NCBI RefSeq assembly: GCF_023277745.1
Contig: NZ_CP086322.1
Span: 9,175,127 to 9,239,126 of the forward strand
Source of the DNA: Streptomyces halobius
Lineage (GTDB): Bacteria; Actinomycetota; Actinomycetes; Streptomycetales; Streptomycetaceae
Direction: 5' to 3'
DNA: 64,000 bases
Each line of letters starts with the position of its first letter. Position 1 is the stretch's first letter. The notes beneath the pieces were generated by a model. The model was given only the letters and a program-made list of their open reading frames with translations. It was not told the origin of the DNA and ran no database searches. Below are positions 33,449 to 43,117 of the stretch, one piece after another. A program made the translations under genes and the position numbers.

Positions 33449-33944
33449 CCTGCTCGCCGCTACCCGTCACAGCGCCGTGCATCTGGAGATGCGTGACCTG
33501 TACGCGGTCGGCGACGAGGCCGAGGACTACGCGGCCTTCCTGCGCACTGGGACGGCCAACACCGACCCGACCAAGTCGTTCTGGCCCGAGTGGCTGCCGC
33601 TGGTGACCGACGCGGTCGCCCGTGGCGTGGTGATGCGGCGGGTGCGGATCGTCTCCGAGCCGGTCACCGACTACATCCGCTACGAGCACGCCATCACCGT
33701 GCTCAACCTGCAGGCCGGGGAGGACGTGCGCTGGCTGTCCCGCCGCCAGGCCGCCGACCTCGCCCTGCCCGGAGCCGACTTCTGGCTCCTGGACGGCAAG
33801 GTCGTGCAGTTCAACCACTTCACCGGCGACGGCGACTGGGCGGCCAAAGAACGAACCGACAACCCGGACACCGCGGCGCTGTGCGCGGCCGCATTCGAGG
33901 CGGTGTGGCAGCGCGCCGTCCCACACGAGAAGTACACCGTCTGA
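33420..33944 (+). CDS. DUF6879 family protein
   Basis: 174 residues. Conserved features of the family: SAVHLEMRDLYAVGDE, WLPLVTDAVARGVVMRRVRI, EPVTDYIRYEHAITVLNLQA, WLSRRQAADLALPGADFWLLDG, and a C-terminal WQRAVPHEKYTV. In Streptomyces it is commonly paired with an HTH-DUF5753 regulator (next gene). The pair may act as a regulatory or effector module; no enzyme is implied. Confidence 0.85.
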   Translation: MSLNEKPFADLLAATRHSAVHLEMRDLYAVGDEAEDYAAFLRTGTANTDPTKSFWPEWLPLVTDAVARGVVMRRVRIVSEPVTDYIRYEHAITVLNLQAGEDVRWLSRRQAADLALPGADFWLLDGKVVQFNHFTGDGDWAAKERTDNPDTAALCAAAFEAVWQRAVPHEKYTV

Positions 33945-33960
33945 CCAGTAGCGACAGCCC

Positions 33961-34809
33961 ATGCCCGCCTCCCCCTCCTCCAGCGCCCAGGCCGCGCGCG
34001 AAGCCCTCGCCGTGCGCCTGGCCCACCTGGCACGGGACGCCGGGATCAACGGGCGTGAGCTGTCCGCCCGGTGCGGCTGGCACCCGGCCAAGACCAGCCG
34101 CATCCTGCGCGCCAAGGTCGCCCCCTCCGACGCCGACATCCGCGCCTGGACCGCCGCCTGCGCGGCCGCCGACCAGACCGCCGACCTCATCGCCACCGCC
34201 CGCGCGGTGGAGTCGATGTACCTGGAATGGCGCCGCCAGCACCGCGACGGCATGCGCCGCACCCAGCAAGACGTCCTCGCCCGCAACGCCGCCGCCCGCC
34301 TCTGCCGCGCCTACACCTCCAACGTGATCCCCGGCTTCTTCCAGACCGCCAGCTACGCCGAGGCCCTGATGCGCTCCATCACCGACTTCCAGGGCACCCC
34401 CGACGACATCGCCGACGCCGTCGCCGCCCGCCTGGCCCGCTCCCGCTTCCTCTACGAAGGCGGCCACCGCTTCGTCGTCCTCATCGAGGAGTGGGTGCTG
34501 CGCACGCGGATCGGCACCGCCGAGACGATGGCCGGCCAACTCGCGCACCTGCTCACCGTGATGCCGCTGCCCTCGGTCTCCCTCGGCATCATCCCCCTCG
34601 GCGCCGAACGCACCGTGTGGCCGCTGGAGGTGTTCTACCTCTACGACGACCACCACACCGTGGTCGAAACGCTGACCGCGTCAATCAACGTCCGCCAGCC
34701 CCGCGAGCTCGCCGACTACGCCCGCGCCTTCACCGGCCTCGCCACGAGCGCCGTCCACGGCAACGCCGCCAGGACCCTCATCCGGGCCGCGATCGACGCG
34801 CTGGAATGA
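33961..34809 (+). CDS. HTH-DUF5753 (XRE-type) transcriptional regulator
   Basis: 282 residues, 16 bases after the DUF6879 gene. N-terminal XRE HTH (LARDAGINGRELSARCGWHP, KTSRILRAKVAPSDADIRAW), then the DUF5753 domain (ARLCRAYTSNVIPGFFQTAS, FVVLIEEWVLRTRIGTAETM, LTVMPLPSVSLGIIPLGAER, HTVVETLTASINV). DUF5753 proteins often sit next to small partner genes and are thought to control them in a ligand-dependent way. Confidence 0.9.
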   Translation: MPASPSSSAQAAREALAVRLAHLARDAGINGRELSARCGWHPAKTSRILRAKVAPSDADIRAWTAACAAADQTADLIATARAVESMYLEWRRQHRDGMRRTQQDVLARNAAARLCRAYTSNVIPGFFQTASYAEALMRSITDFQGTPDDIADAVAARLARSRFLYEGGHRFVVLIEEWVLRTRIGTAETMAGQLAHLLTVMPLPSVSLGIIPLGAERTVWPLEVFYLYDDHHTVVETLTASINVRQPRELADYARAFTGLATSAVHGNAARTLIRAAIDALE

Positions 34810-34908
34810 ATCCGCGCAATCATCCGCAACTTCGTTGAGCGCCCTCCGGCAGCCTCCGTAGCGTCGAAGAACACCGACCCACCAGCAGCCGGGAAGGAAC
34901 GGAACCTC

Positions 34909-35124
34909 ATGCGCGCACGCACGAACACCACCGCCGACGCTGCGCCACAGGGCCGCGACCTTCAACAGCCTGGCTACGGCGTCCCGTCCTCGGCCTTGCT
35001 GGCCCGCTCCGACCGCGGCCTCGCCCGGTTCCTCGCCGCCACCAGCGACGACCAGCACGACGCCGACCGGCACACCGAGCGCCGACCGCACAGCCCCCAC
35101 CCCACGCCAGCCAGGCCCCGATGA
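34909..35124 (+). CDS. Small protein preceding a DUF6415-like gene
   Basis: 71 residues, ATG 34909 behind GGGAAGGAACGG. Polar and disordered with a short helix (LLARSDRGLARFLAATSDDQ) and a His/Pro/Arg tail. Its stop overlaps the next start (ATGA at 35121). No family is recognised; translational coupling supports coding. Confidence 0.55.
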   Translation: MRARTNTTADAAPQGRDLQQPGYGVPSSALLARSDRGLARFLAATSDDQHDADRHTERRPHSPHPTPARPR

Positions 35125-35507
35125 GCACGCACACGGTCCTGTACGACCCCGAGGAACGCATCGAGGCGGAACTCCCCCTGGACCGCGCCCCGCACGAAGC
35201 ACTCATCACCGCCGTCCTCGCCTGGACCAACCCGGCCCTTGAGCCCCGCGACTACGCGCAGATCGCCCTCCAGCTGACCGGACACGCCCGCGCCGTGTCC
35301 GCCGACGTCCAGCGCCACGCCCAGCTGCTCCCCGCGGACAACGGTCGACGGGCGCTCGCCGAAGTCGTCCTGCGCGAGGCCGACCGGCGACTGTCCGTCC
35401 CGCTGGAAGGCACTGCCCGCTGCGTACAGGACCGCGCCCGGCTCGTGCAGGCGCTGTACCAACGGCTCGACCGCCTCACGCAGCCCGCACCAGCCTCCGC
35501 CCCCTAA
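35121..35507 (+). CDS. DUF6415-like protein
   Basis: 128 residues. The segment ALEPRDYAQIALQLTGHARA followed by a helical C-terminus resembles DUF6415 proteins that accompany natural product and regulatory genes in Streptomyces. No motif for catalysis. Overlaps the upstream gene by 4 bases. Confidence 0.6.
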   Translation: MSTHTVLYDPEERIEAELPLDRAPHEALITAVLAWTNPALEPRDYAQIALQLTGHARAVSADVQRHAQLLPADNGRRALAEVVLREADRRLSVPLEGTARCVQDRARLVQALYQRLDRLTQPAPASAP

Positions 35508-35542
35508 TCTGCCGCGTACCCGGGCGAGCCCCCGATCCCCGG

Positions 35543-36123
35543 GTGCGCGGCGTCGGCACCACACCGGCCCACCCGGGTCGGCCGCACCACTCGACTCCGA
35601 ACGGGAGGGGCACGATCCCTCAGCTCAGCACCTGGCAGGCGAAGCTGACCGGCACCACTGCGCTCGCGGCGGTGGTTCTCATCCGCCTGTACGTGGGCGC
35701 GGTCTTCCTCTCCGAGGGGATCTTGAAGTTTGTCCGCCCCGACGCGCAGGGCGCCGGCCGGTTCGACAAGGCCGGCATCCCCGCCCCGGGCTTCTTCGCC
35801 CCGCTGGACGGTGTCTTCGAGATCGTCTGTGTGGGGTGCTGCTCCTGGCCGGCCTGCTCACCCGGCTCGCCGCCGTCCCGATGGTGGTCAACATGCTCGG
35901 CGCGCTGCTCATCACCAAGCTGCCGATCCTGTGGGGCGACACCCCGCTGTCTACCGGCAAGTCCGGCTGGTGGGACTTCGCCCACGAGTCCCGCACCGAC
36001 CTCGCCCAGCTGTGCGGCAGCCTCTTCCTGCTGATCGTCGGGGCGGGCGCCTACTCCCTGGACGTCCGCCTGCACCGCAGCGCCGCCGCCTGGCCGACCG
36101 AGGCGGAAGGGGCACGCCGCTGA
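35543..36123 (+). pseudogene. DoxX-family membrane protein, frameshifted
   Basis: The N-terminal frame gives ALAAVVLIRLYVGAVFLSEG, KFVRPDAQGAGRFDKAGIP and a helix that ends DGVFEIVC. The C-terminal frame continues with VLLLAGLLTRLAAVPMVVNM, LLITKLPILWGDTPL and LCGSLFLLIVGAGAYSLDVR. The two join at 35826-35838, where TGTGTG suggests a 2-base duplication relative to a reading EIVCGVLLL. DoxX proteins are four-helix membrane proteins of unclear redox role. The start is uncertain. Confidence 0.75.
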
Positions 36124-36538
36124 ACGATGCGGCCGGTCAGCCCGGGGTGTCGCCGTCTAGGACTTCGCGGGCCAGCTCCGCCTGCGGCCCTGCGGTCCTC
36201 GGCCGAGGAATTCGCGGCGTCATGCGGGCAGCATTCTGACTTGGAATTCAAGGGAGGATCCGGCCGTGAGGGCCTCTGGGTGGCTCGATTCGCGTGGGAT
36301 AAACCTCTTCTCCGGGCCGAGCAGAAGGCGAGCATCCCGCACTGGCGAGTCGCCTTTACACACCCTTCATCCCTTTTGGTGCTACTAGCGCTTTGCGTAC
36401 ACTCGGACGATTAGTCACTTGATCAGGTTGGGTGGACTCTTCGACTGTTACGGAACGTTGCATCACATGCTCCCCTGGGGGTGCTGTGTGTCGCTCGGTG
36501 TCGCGGATGCGGCAAAAGGGAATCAGGAGGGCTCCGTC
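36124..36538. other. Intergenic region upstream of the repeat protein
   Basis: 415 bases, GC falling towards the repeat protein. It presumably holds that gene's promoter; no clear -35/-10 pair was identified. Confidence 0.4.
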
Positions 36539-37303
36539 ATGAGCCGATCGAAGATCACGCCTCTCTGGAAGTCCGTTGTCATGGCCGCGGTGGGCGCGAG
36601 CGCGTTCACCTGCACGACAGTGGTGCCTGCCTCGGCAACTGCTCCCGCCGAACGGCTGGCAGCTTCGGGTCGCTACGTGAATGTTCATCAGTGTGTGTAC
36701 TCGAATGGATCTGAGCACTACACGAACGTTCTGCCCAACACCGGTAATGCATCGTTCAATACGGCGACCAATGCCTCCGACACCCCTGACACCACAGTTC
36801 AGTGCGGTGCGGGAGGCGGTGGCTACTCCTTGAGCGCTGTGAACTCAGGCGTGTACAGCATCGACATGTGGGACCCCGACAGCAGGTACCTCAATGTTCA
36901 TCAGTGTGTGTACTCGAATGGATCTGAGCACTACACGAACGTTCTGCCCAACACCGGTAATGCATCGTTCAATACGGCGACCAATGCCTCCGACACCCCT
37001 GACACCACAGTTCAGTGCGGTGCGGGAGGCGGTGGCTACTCCTTGAGCGCTGTGAACTCAGGCGTGTACAGCATCGACATGTGGGACCCCGACAGCAGGT
37101 ACCTCAATGTTCATCAGTGTGTGTACTCGAATGGATCTGAGCACTACACGAACGTTCTGCCCAACACCGGTAATGCATCGTTCAATACGGCGACCAATGC
37201 CTCCGACACCCCTGACACCACAGTTCAGTGCGGTGCGGGAGGCGGTGGCTACTCCTTGAGCGCTGTGAACTCAGACGTGTACAGCATCGACATGTGGGGC
37301 TAG
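36539..37303 (+). CDS. Secreted protein of three 71-residue repeats
   Basis: 254 residues; ATG 36539 behind TCAGGAGGG. Signal peptide (SVVMAAVGASAFTCTTVVPA, cleavage near A-S-A). The mature part is three copies of a 71-residue unit starting NVHQCVYSNGSEHY and containing TNASDTPDTTVQCGAGGGGY and SAVNSGVYSIDMWDPDSR, two Cys per unit. The DNA repeats (213 bp; starts at 36680, 36893, 37106) are nearly identical, so duplication is recent. No family is recognised; beta-rich, perhaps an adhesin or surface-bound protein. Base composition is clearly lower in GC than the surroundings. Confidence 0.85.
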   Translation: MSRSKITPLWKSVVMAAVGASAFTCTTVVPASATAPAERLAASGRYVNVHQCVYSNGSEHYTNVLPNTGNASFNTATNASDTPDTTVQCGAGGGGYSLSAVNSGVYSIDMWDPDSRYLNVHQCVYSNGSEHYTNVLPNTGNASFNTATNASDTPDTTVQCGAGGGGYSLSAVNSGVYSIDMWDPDSRYLNVHQCVYSNGSEHYTNVLPNTGNASFNTATNASDTPDTTVQCGAGGGGYSLSAVNSDVYSIDMWG

Positions 37304-37583
37304 TGGCGGGGAACAAGAACTCTCCCCTTCCGATGCTGGGAGGGGGAATTCCGGGGGCGTTGAGCGGACGTTTATTCGGCGCCCTTGTGGCCGTAGTCGG
37401 CGGAAATGGCCAACCGGAATGCGGCTGGAACAGGCAACCGCAGTAAATGCGGGCACCTGATCTTCGTTCAGGGCGTCGTTTCCGCAGGTCGCCGGAGCAG
37501 CTGTCACGGTAAATGCACGGTTTAACGCGACAGCTGATGCGGGGACGTAGCCCGTTGACCTGCGAACCCGCCGTGTGGAGTTC

Positions 37584-38011
37584 ATGAAGGACCGAAAGCG
37601 CGGACGACTCGACTGGCCCGACCATGTCGACTACGTCACCGACTGGACAAGCGCCGCCCGGAAGACAGCCGAACTCGTGCCGGCGGAACTCACCGACGCA
37701 CAGTTCGTCATCGGTCTCGCCGTGCCTGCCTGCGCCCATACTGCCTACGCAGAGCCGGACGGCACCCGCGCAGCCTGGTGATACAGCCTTCGTGACCGTT
37801 CCTGGGCTGCCGCCCGGTGGCCCGACGATGGCCCGGCGCAGGTCTCCCAGCACGGCTCCCGTCGCCTGTGGGACGAGGTGGAGCGGCCTATCGCTGGTGG
37901 GAGTCCCGCGATCGTCCGGGCGTCGACCGGTACGGCCTCACCGTCACTCCGGACGGCGCTACGGTGTGGCTGGACGAACCCCAGCAGCCCGTACCGCAAC
38001 CGCAGCAGTAG
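37584..38011 (+). pseudogene. C-terminal relic of an FxLD-type methyltransferase
   Basis: Pieces in different frames make a recognisable order: a first ORF (MKDRKRGRLDWPDHVDY ... LVPAELTDAQFVIGLAVPAC) ends at 37781; then SWAAARWPDDGPAQVSQHGS and RRLWDEVE, then AYRWWESRDRPGVDRYGLTV and TPDGATVWLDEP. This is the usual end of protein-L-isoaspartate-methyltransferase-like enzymes found with FxLD peptides. At least two shifts are needed and the SAM-binding part is missing. Confidence 0.55.
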
Positions 38012-38024
38012 AAGGGGACGCGCG

Positions 38025-38255
38025 ATGGCCGCCGATGAGTCACTGTCCGACTGGTTCGCCAGGCGCGACCAGCAGCGCGCCTCTGACCGGCAGATCACCG
38101 GCACCCGCCGTGCGCTCCCTCTCGCCCCCGGGAACCTTCGGGCATCCCACATCGCCCCCGACGCTCCCCGCCTGCTCACCGAGTGGGACGGACACCAGTG
38201 GGCACCGGTCGGCATCGCCCCGGATGCTGCTGCCGCCGCTGTCTTTCTGGCCTGA
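38025..38255 (+). CDS. DUF6087-like small protein
   Basis: 76 residues, ATG 38025 behind AAGGGGA. Features shared with DUF6087: DESLSDWFARRDQ, IAPDAPRLLTEWDGHQWAPV, and an Ala-rich end. A second, broken gene of the same type is at 61194-61480. Such genes accompany FxLD and ATP-grasp peptide loci; this one follows the methyltransferase relic. Confidence 0.65.
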   Translation: MAADESLSDWFARRDQQRASDRQITGTRRALPLAPGNLRASHIAPDAPRLLTEWDGHQWAPVGIAPDAAAAAVFLA

Positions 38256-39156
38256 CACGCACGCGTCGGCACCCGTCCCCAGACCACGGGGGCCGGGCGG
38301 CGGCGTCGGCCGCGTCGGTTGTGTACGTCACCGGCCAGCGGCCCGGATGGAGTGGCTGTTGAAAACACCTACTGGATCCTCGGCGGCGGCGCGGCGACCC
38401 GTGACCCCGCGCCGCCGCCGGACCTTGGTGTACGTCAACGCGTTGACGTACGGCGGCCGGTTCCGCCCCTCCCATGAGGATTCAGAACTTGTTTCTGAAC
38501 CCCGATGCCGCAGGTCAGCACCGCGCTGCGGAAGTCCTGACGGACGGGTGTCGTTCGCGGAACGGTCACGGTGACGGGAACCCGAACGGAAGTGCTGAGG
38601 CTCTTGAGGCGCCCGGGGCAGGTGTCCTGTCTCTCGCAACGTTGTTGTTGACTCAGGTGACCTTGTTGGATTCGCCGTGGTCTCATATGACGTTGTCGCT
38701 GCCGCGCCGTGGTACCCCCACGGGTCTCAGAAGATGTTGTCGCTGCTCTTCGTTCTTCTCACGCGATCTTCCCCCTCGAGGCGATTTGAGGCCGATCCGC
38801 TGGCGACTTGATGTGCCGTCTGTTCCGTTCCGCACCTGGGTGCACGCCTTCGGTCTCGCCACCACCAGAGCTGCGGGAGCGAAGTGCTGCTCAACCTCTG
38901 CCACAGCGAAGGGCAGTGAAATGAGCCTGGATGAGGGTGGTCACGGGCTCCTATCTATAGCCCGTCCTGGCCCACGTAAGGGGCCCGCATTGCCCTTGGC
39001 GGCCGTCGAGAAGGCAGCGTCCCCGGCGCTGGGGACGCTGCAGGAGCCTCATCCCTGGCCGTCGTGCCGCCGCGGACCCAGTGCCGGTGGTGGGCCGCAC
39101 CCGCGTCCTCGACAGGCAGCGAGGGCCGCGCCGTTGTCTGTGCGCGGAGCCTCGCA
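38256..39156. other. 900-base region without a supported gene
   Basis: Only short open frames. It contains the 20-bp sequence at 38484-38503 repeated in inverted form at 40531-40550 (AGAACTTGTTTCTGAACCCC), a likely element end. Confidence 0.45.
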
Positions 39157-40080
39157 TTATCGCTGGAAGAACACCGCGGCGAATACGAGCAGCACCACCA
39201 GCGTCCCCGCGCCCGCCAGCGCGATTGCCACCTTCGGCATCCTCGCCGTAAGCCACTCCAGTGCCTGGTAGAGCGCGGTGAGGGCGAGCAGCGCGACCGT
39301 GACGTGCAGCAGCACCGCCAAGCTCACCCCCACGACCGCGCCGGCGATCCGGAAGCGTCCCCAGCACAGCGACAGTGCCAGCGGGATCACGCCCGCGGCC
39401 GACAGCCCGCCGACGACCTCGACGAACCACGGCCGGTCGCCCATCCAGGGCAGATTCGGGATTCCGGTGATCGCGATGTCGAAGAGGTCGAGGGACGCGC
39501 AGATGCCGAGCACGGCGATCAGCCCGACGGTCAGGGCCGCAGTCGCGCGGTAGCGCCACGCCCGCGCCTTCGACCAGCCCGTTCCCCTGCCGTCGAGCAT
39601 CGTCGCCGTCGCCACCGCCGACCAGACCAGCCACCGCCGGATCAGCGCGGTGCCGGCGTCCGCCATCGCGTCGCGCAACACGCGGTCGGCCTCCACCCGC
39701 AGCACGACGTGGCCGTTGGTCGAGGTGTACGTCGGGTCGTCCGGCTGGTGGACCAGTCCGTCGTGCAGCAACGTGGCCGGAAGGTGCTCCCCGGTCTTCG
39801 GCACGAGCCAGGTGAAGAGCGCGGGCACCGAGGTCAGGTCGCTGCGGAAGGTGCGAGTCTCCCGGGGCACCAGGAGCTCGCCGAGGTGCCGGTCGCGGTA
39901 GGCGATGCGGCGCTGTATCGCGAATTCCTCGCGCCCGCGCTCGGTGAGCCGGACCAGCTCGATCCGGGCATCGGAGCCCGGGTCGGGCGGGACTTCCGGT
40001 TGCCCTGCGACAGCGTCGACGCCACCGTCGTAGAACCGGCGCGGCTGCAGGGTGACCGGGTGCTCGACGTCCCGCCTCAT
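39157..40080 (-). CDS. DUF1353 domain membrane protein
   Basis: 307 residues from ATG at 40080 (AGGAGG upstream). The N-terminal half has the DUF1353 core (RSDLTSVPALFTWLVPKTGE, LPATLLHDGLVHQ, LRDAMADAGTALIRRWLVWS), and the C-terminal half has five hydrophobic helices. DUF1353 is a small fold of phage and bacterial proteins, possibly a hydrolase-like His-containing domain; role unknown. It follows a 25-codon ORF by 11 bases. Confidence 0.8.
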   Translation of the reverse strand: MRRDVEHPVTLQPRRFYDGGVDAVAGQPEVPPDPGSDARIELVRLTERGREEFAIQRRIAYRDRHLGELLVPRETRTFRSDLTSVPALFTWLVPKTGEHLPATLLHDGLVHQPDDPTYTSTNGHVVLRVEADRVLRDAMADAGTALIRRWLVWSAVATATMLDGRGTGWSKARAWRYRATAALTVGLIAVLGICASLDLFDIAITGIPNLPWMGDRPWFVEVVGGLSAAGVIPLALSLCWGRFRIAGAVVGVSLAVLLHVTVALLALTALYQALEWLTARMPKVAIALAGAGTLVVLLVFAAVFFQR

Positions 40081-40091
40081 CGCGCGGCCTC

Positions 40092-40169
40092 CTAAGCCCC
40101 GGTCTCCTCGCTGCTTCCGGTGGGCCTGGGCAGGCGGCTGATCACGGAGAGGCCGTCGGACGCGGACAT
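40092..40169 (-). CDS. 25-residue leader ORF before the DUF1353 gene
   Basis: ATG at 40169 has a near-perfect ribosome binding sequence (AAGGGAGGT) and gives MSASDGLSVISRLPRP plus TGSSEETGA before TAG. The stop lies within the RBS region of the DUF1353 gene (TAGGAGG), which suggests translational coupling or a regulatory leader peptide. It has no match to known peptides. Confidence 0.55.
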   Translation of the reverse strand: MSASDGLSVISRLPRPTGSSEETGA

Positions 40170-40551
40170 GCATACCTCCCTTTCCTCACACGGATTACCC
40201 TTCTCTACCGGTTCCCTTCCGGCGATCGGCTGCCGATATCCGTTCTCCTGCGATCTATCACCCATGCGCCGATGACCGAGCGGCAACTTCACGTGAGACA
40301 GCGACGCCACGACGCTGCTGCCCGACAACGTCAACTGAGACTCCACCTCGTTTCCATCTCACGTCTTCTTGCATCAGCCCAGGTCACGACCTAGACCAGA
40401 GGTAAGATCAAATGAGACGGGACAGCAGGAGCCAAGTCCTCCATGGAGACTTTGGCCCGGACCCCATCACGGTGGTCACCAGTACGGCCCGGAGGCGCCT
40501 CCCCTGAGCGTAGCGCTGGCGCCACGTCGAGGGGTTCAGAAACAAGTTCTC
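40170..40551. other. Intergenic region ending in a 20-bp inverted-repeat copy
   Basis: 380 bases with no supported gene. 40531-40550 is the inverted partner of 38484-38503 and directly abuts the left end of the IS1182 element. Confidence 0.45.
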
Positions 40552-42396
40552 AGCTTGACTCTGTCGGGGATCTTGGATCGGCCGAGGTCAGGTGCCGAGG
40601 GTTCGCCAGGACTTCGGCCGGGGTATCTCGCGCTGGTCGAGGTAGTTCTGGAAGGCAGTCGGTCGGCGGGGCGTGGGGGCTTCTTCGGTTGGTGACAGTC
40701 CGCTGAGGCGCTCGATGTTGACGGCGATGGCCGTCAGGACGTGCTGGATGTGGGCTTTCCCTTGTCCTCGGTAGCGGCAGCGGCGCATGCCGTGTCCGTG
40801 GGCGAACTCGTTGACCGTGCCCTCCACTCCGGAGCGGACCGCATAGCGGGTCTTCCATTCGGGTGTCTGTTGCTCGGTCCGGACGCGAAGTTGCAGGTCG
40901 CGGAGTTCTCGTGGGGGAAAGCTCACGGTGCGGGTGCTTTCGCGGGAGGTGGTGCACTGGGTGCGGGCCGGGCAGGGCTGGCACTGGCTTTTGGTGAACC
41001 TGGCCACGATCAGCGGGGCCGCGGTGGGTGAGGAGGTCGGGTAGGGGCCGTGCCAGCCCTGGCTGACCTGGCCCTGGGGGCAGGTGACCTGCCGATGGTC
41101 GTAGTCGATGTGGAAGTCGTCCCGGGCGAAGCCCTCGTTCCGGCGGTGTTGCCGGGTGGGGTTGCCCCGGAGTGGTCCGGAGACGGTGACCTGGTGTTCG
41201 CGGGTGGCTTGTTCCAGGTGGGGCAGGGAGGTGTAGCCGGCGTCGACCAGGTGCTCGGCGGGCAGGAGTCCGCGGCGGGCCAGGCGGGTGTGGATGCCGG
41301 GCAGGACCTGGCTGTCGTGGGTGGTGGCCGCGGTGGTGGCCACGTCCGTGATCACGTTGGGGCCGTCGGGAGCACAGGTCTCGGTCAAATGAGCGGAGAA
41401 CCCCTTCCAGCTGATGATGTGTCCGTGCCGTGCGTAGCGGGCCGAGGTGTCGTAGGGAGAAACGACCGCCCGGGACGGGGGCGGCAGTCCGGGCCCGCCT
41501 TCCGTCTCGCCGGTGCGCCAGCGCAGGTGTCCTGCGGTGTCACGGTGGTAGTTCTGCACCATGATCTGGCGCAGGGCCTGGACATGAGGGCCGAACGCGC
41601 GATCTGCTCCGTGCCGGTAGAGGTGTTCCAGGAGCCGGACGGCATCGTTTCCGGTGGCAAGGATCCTGGTCTTGGGCTTGGTGGGGTTCTTGCCCAGACG
41701 GACCGGTCGGCCGTAGCGGAGCCCCCAGTTCTCATCGACCAGCTCGTCGAGCAGGTGAGGGGAGGTGCCGGCGACTTCTTCCAGTGCGGCGCGGACTGCC
41801 TCGGTGATCAGCTCCAGGCGGGTCAGGTCACGTACCGCGGCCAGGACGTGGGTGGAGTCGGTGCGCTGGGTGGTGCGCTCGTGCACCAGTCCGGCCTCCT
41901 TGAGGCGGGCCAGCGCGAGGTCGAGGAGGCGGTCAGCACGGTCGCCTTCGGCGAGACGGTCGCGGAAGTCGACCAGCACGCTGTGGTGGAACCCGGGGTC
42001 ATCCAGCTCCATGGCCATCGCGTACTTGAAGTCGATGCGGCAGCGGACCGCCTCGGCGGCCTGCCGGTCCGACAGACCGAGCAGGAACTGCAGCACACAG
42101 ACGGTAGCCAGTTGAGCAGGCGAGAGACCCGGGCGTCCGTCCCGCGGGTACCAGGCGGCGAAGTCCTCGTCGCACCACAGCCCATCGAGGCGGTCACGTA
42201 CCCATATCGCCGTCGTACCACCCGGGTTGCTCGCCCGCGCGACCTGCGCAGTCAGAGGCGGGACCTGCTCACCGGAACGGGGGCGGAGGGACAATGGGCA
42301 CCTCGACAGCTGCATCGGTCATCGGAACTACCCGAGCATGCCCGTTGACCATGGTGCCGCATCGCAAAACTCCAAGATCCCCGACAGAGTCAAGCT
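40552..42396. mobile_element. IS1182-family insertion sequence
   Basis: 40552-40577 and 42371-42396 are perfect 26-bp inverted repeats (inner part CTGTCGGGGATCTTGGA). They enclose a single transposase in an 1845-bp element, typical of IS1182. The right end meets the stop codon of a lipoprotein gene. Confidence 0.9.
40588..42315 (-). CDS. IS1182-family transposase
   Basis: 575 residues. IS1182 features: N-terminal [20 protein letters not shown] and [20 protein letters not shown], first Asp in [33 protein letters not shown], second Asp in [15 protein letters not shown], a Cys-rich region ([15 protein letters not shown]), and Glu in [20 protein letters not shown]. All three catalytic regions are present, so the enzyme is probably functional. 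Confidence 0.95.
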   Translation of the reverse strand: MQLSRCPLSLRPRSGEQVPPLTAQVARASNPGGTTAIWVRDRLDGLWCDEDFAAWYPRDGRPGLSPAQLATVCVLQFLLGLSDRQAAEAVRCRIDFKYAMAMELDDPGFHHSVLVDFRDRLAEGDRADRLLDLALARLKEAGLVHERTTQRTDSTHVLAAVRDLTRLELITEAVRAALEEVAGTSPHLLDELVDENWGLRYGRPVRLGKNPTKPKTRILATGNDAVRLLEHLYRHGADRAFGPHVQALRQIMVQNYHRDTAGHLRWRTGETEGGPGLPPPSRAVVSPYDTSARYARHGHIISWKGFSAHLTETCAPDGPNVITDVATTAATTHDSQVLPGIHTRLARRGLLPAEHLVDAGYTSLPHLEQATREHQVTVSGPLRGNPTRQHRRNEGFARDDFHIDYDHRQVTCPQGQVSQGWHGPYPTSSPTAAPLIVARFTKSQCQPCPARTQCTTSRESTRTVSFPPRELRDLQLRVRTEQQTPEWKTRYAVRSGVEGTVNEFAHGHGMRRCRYRGQGKAHIQHVLTAIAVNIERLSGLSPTEEAPTPRRPTAFQNYLDQREIPRPKSWRTLGT

Positions 42397-43117
42397 CAGT
42401 CCGTTGACTCCACGGTCGCCCTGCCGCCGCTGGTGCGCGCCTTGATCTTGTGAGGTGATGCGGGATCGACCGTGACGTCGACGGAGCGCCGTCCGCCACC
42501 GTCGTTGTCGGCGTCCACGGCATAACGGCCCTTGGGGACAGGCACCGTGACCCTTCCTCCGCCGGTCTCGGCGTCAACCTGGTCCGGCACCGCGGCGAAT
42601 TCCGCGGTGACGCTGCCTCCGCCGCTCTTTGCCCTGACCTTCTTCGCCGTCGCCTGCTCTATGTGGATGCTGCCGCCCCCGTCTGCGCGTTGGTCGCACC
42701 GGACAGCCCGTGGACGGTGATGCTTCCGCTCTCGTTCTCCAGATGGGTCTGCATGGTGCGGGGCACTTGCACGCGGTAGTCCACGTCGCACGTCCCGGAC
42801 CCGCCTCCGCAGCCGGACGACACCAGGTTCAACTTGTTTCCGCTAACAGAGTGTTCGGTCTTGGGCTTGTCCGCGTCGAAGGTGTAGGTCTCCGTCACTC
42901 GGATCGTCTTGCTGTCACTGGCCACGACTTCGATCTTGCCGCCGGTGTTCTTCATTCGTAGCGCGGAAACCGATTCCTTGACCTCGTACGAGGTGGATTC
43001 CGTCTGGTCCGACCCTGCTGGAGAACAACCGGCGAGCAGGGCCGAGGCGGCAACCGCGCACAGCGCGGCCTTCTTCGTGCCGTTGGTGAGTCGGACGGAG
43101 CGGGGGGTGGTCGTCAT
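42396..43117 (-). pseudogene. DUF4097-type lipoprotein gene with a frameshift
   Basis: Signal with lipobox (LCAVAASALLAGCSPAG) then SVSALRMKNTGGKIEVVASD, VDYRVQVPRTMQTHLENESG, SITVHGLSGATNAQTG. The frame breaks at a run of G near 42690; the next frame continues GGSIHIEQATAKKVRAKSGG to TSGGRATVESTD. Restoring one G rejoins them into about 240 residues of DUF4097 beta-helix-like sheet repeats. The final stop coincides with the IS1182 right end. Such lipoproteins sit outside the membrane; function unknown. Confidence 0.75.

Noticed and set aside
36680..37300. Repeats of 213 bp as a possible CRISPR or rRNA-like repeat
   Set aside because: They encode an in-frame protein repeat without spacers.
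41050..42348. 432-codon open frame antisense to the IS1182 transposase
   Set aside because: Gly/Val-rich antisense shadow in GC-rich DNA; the opposite strand has all transposase motifs.
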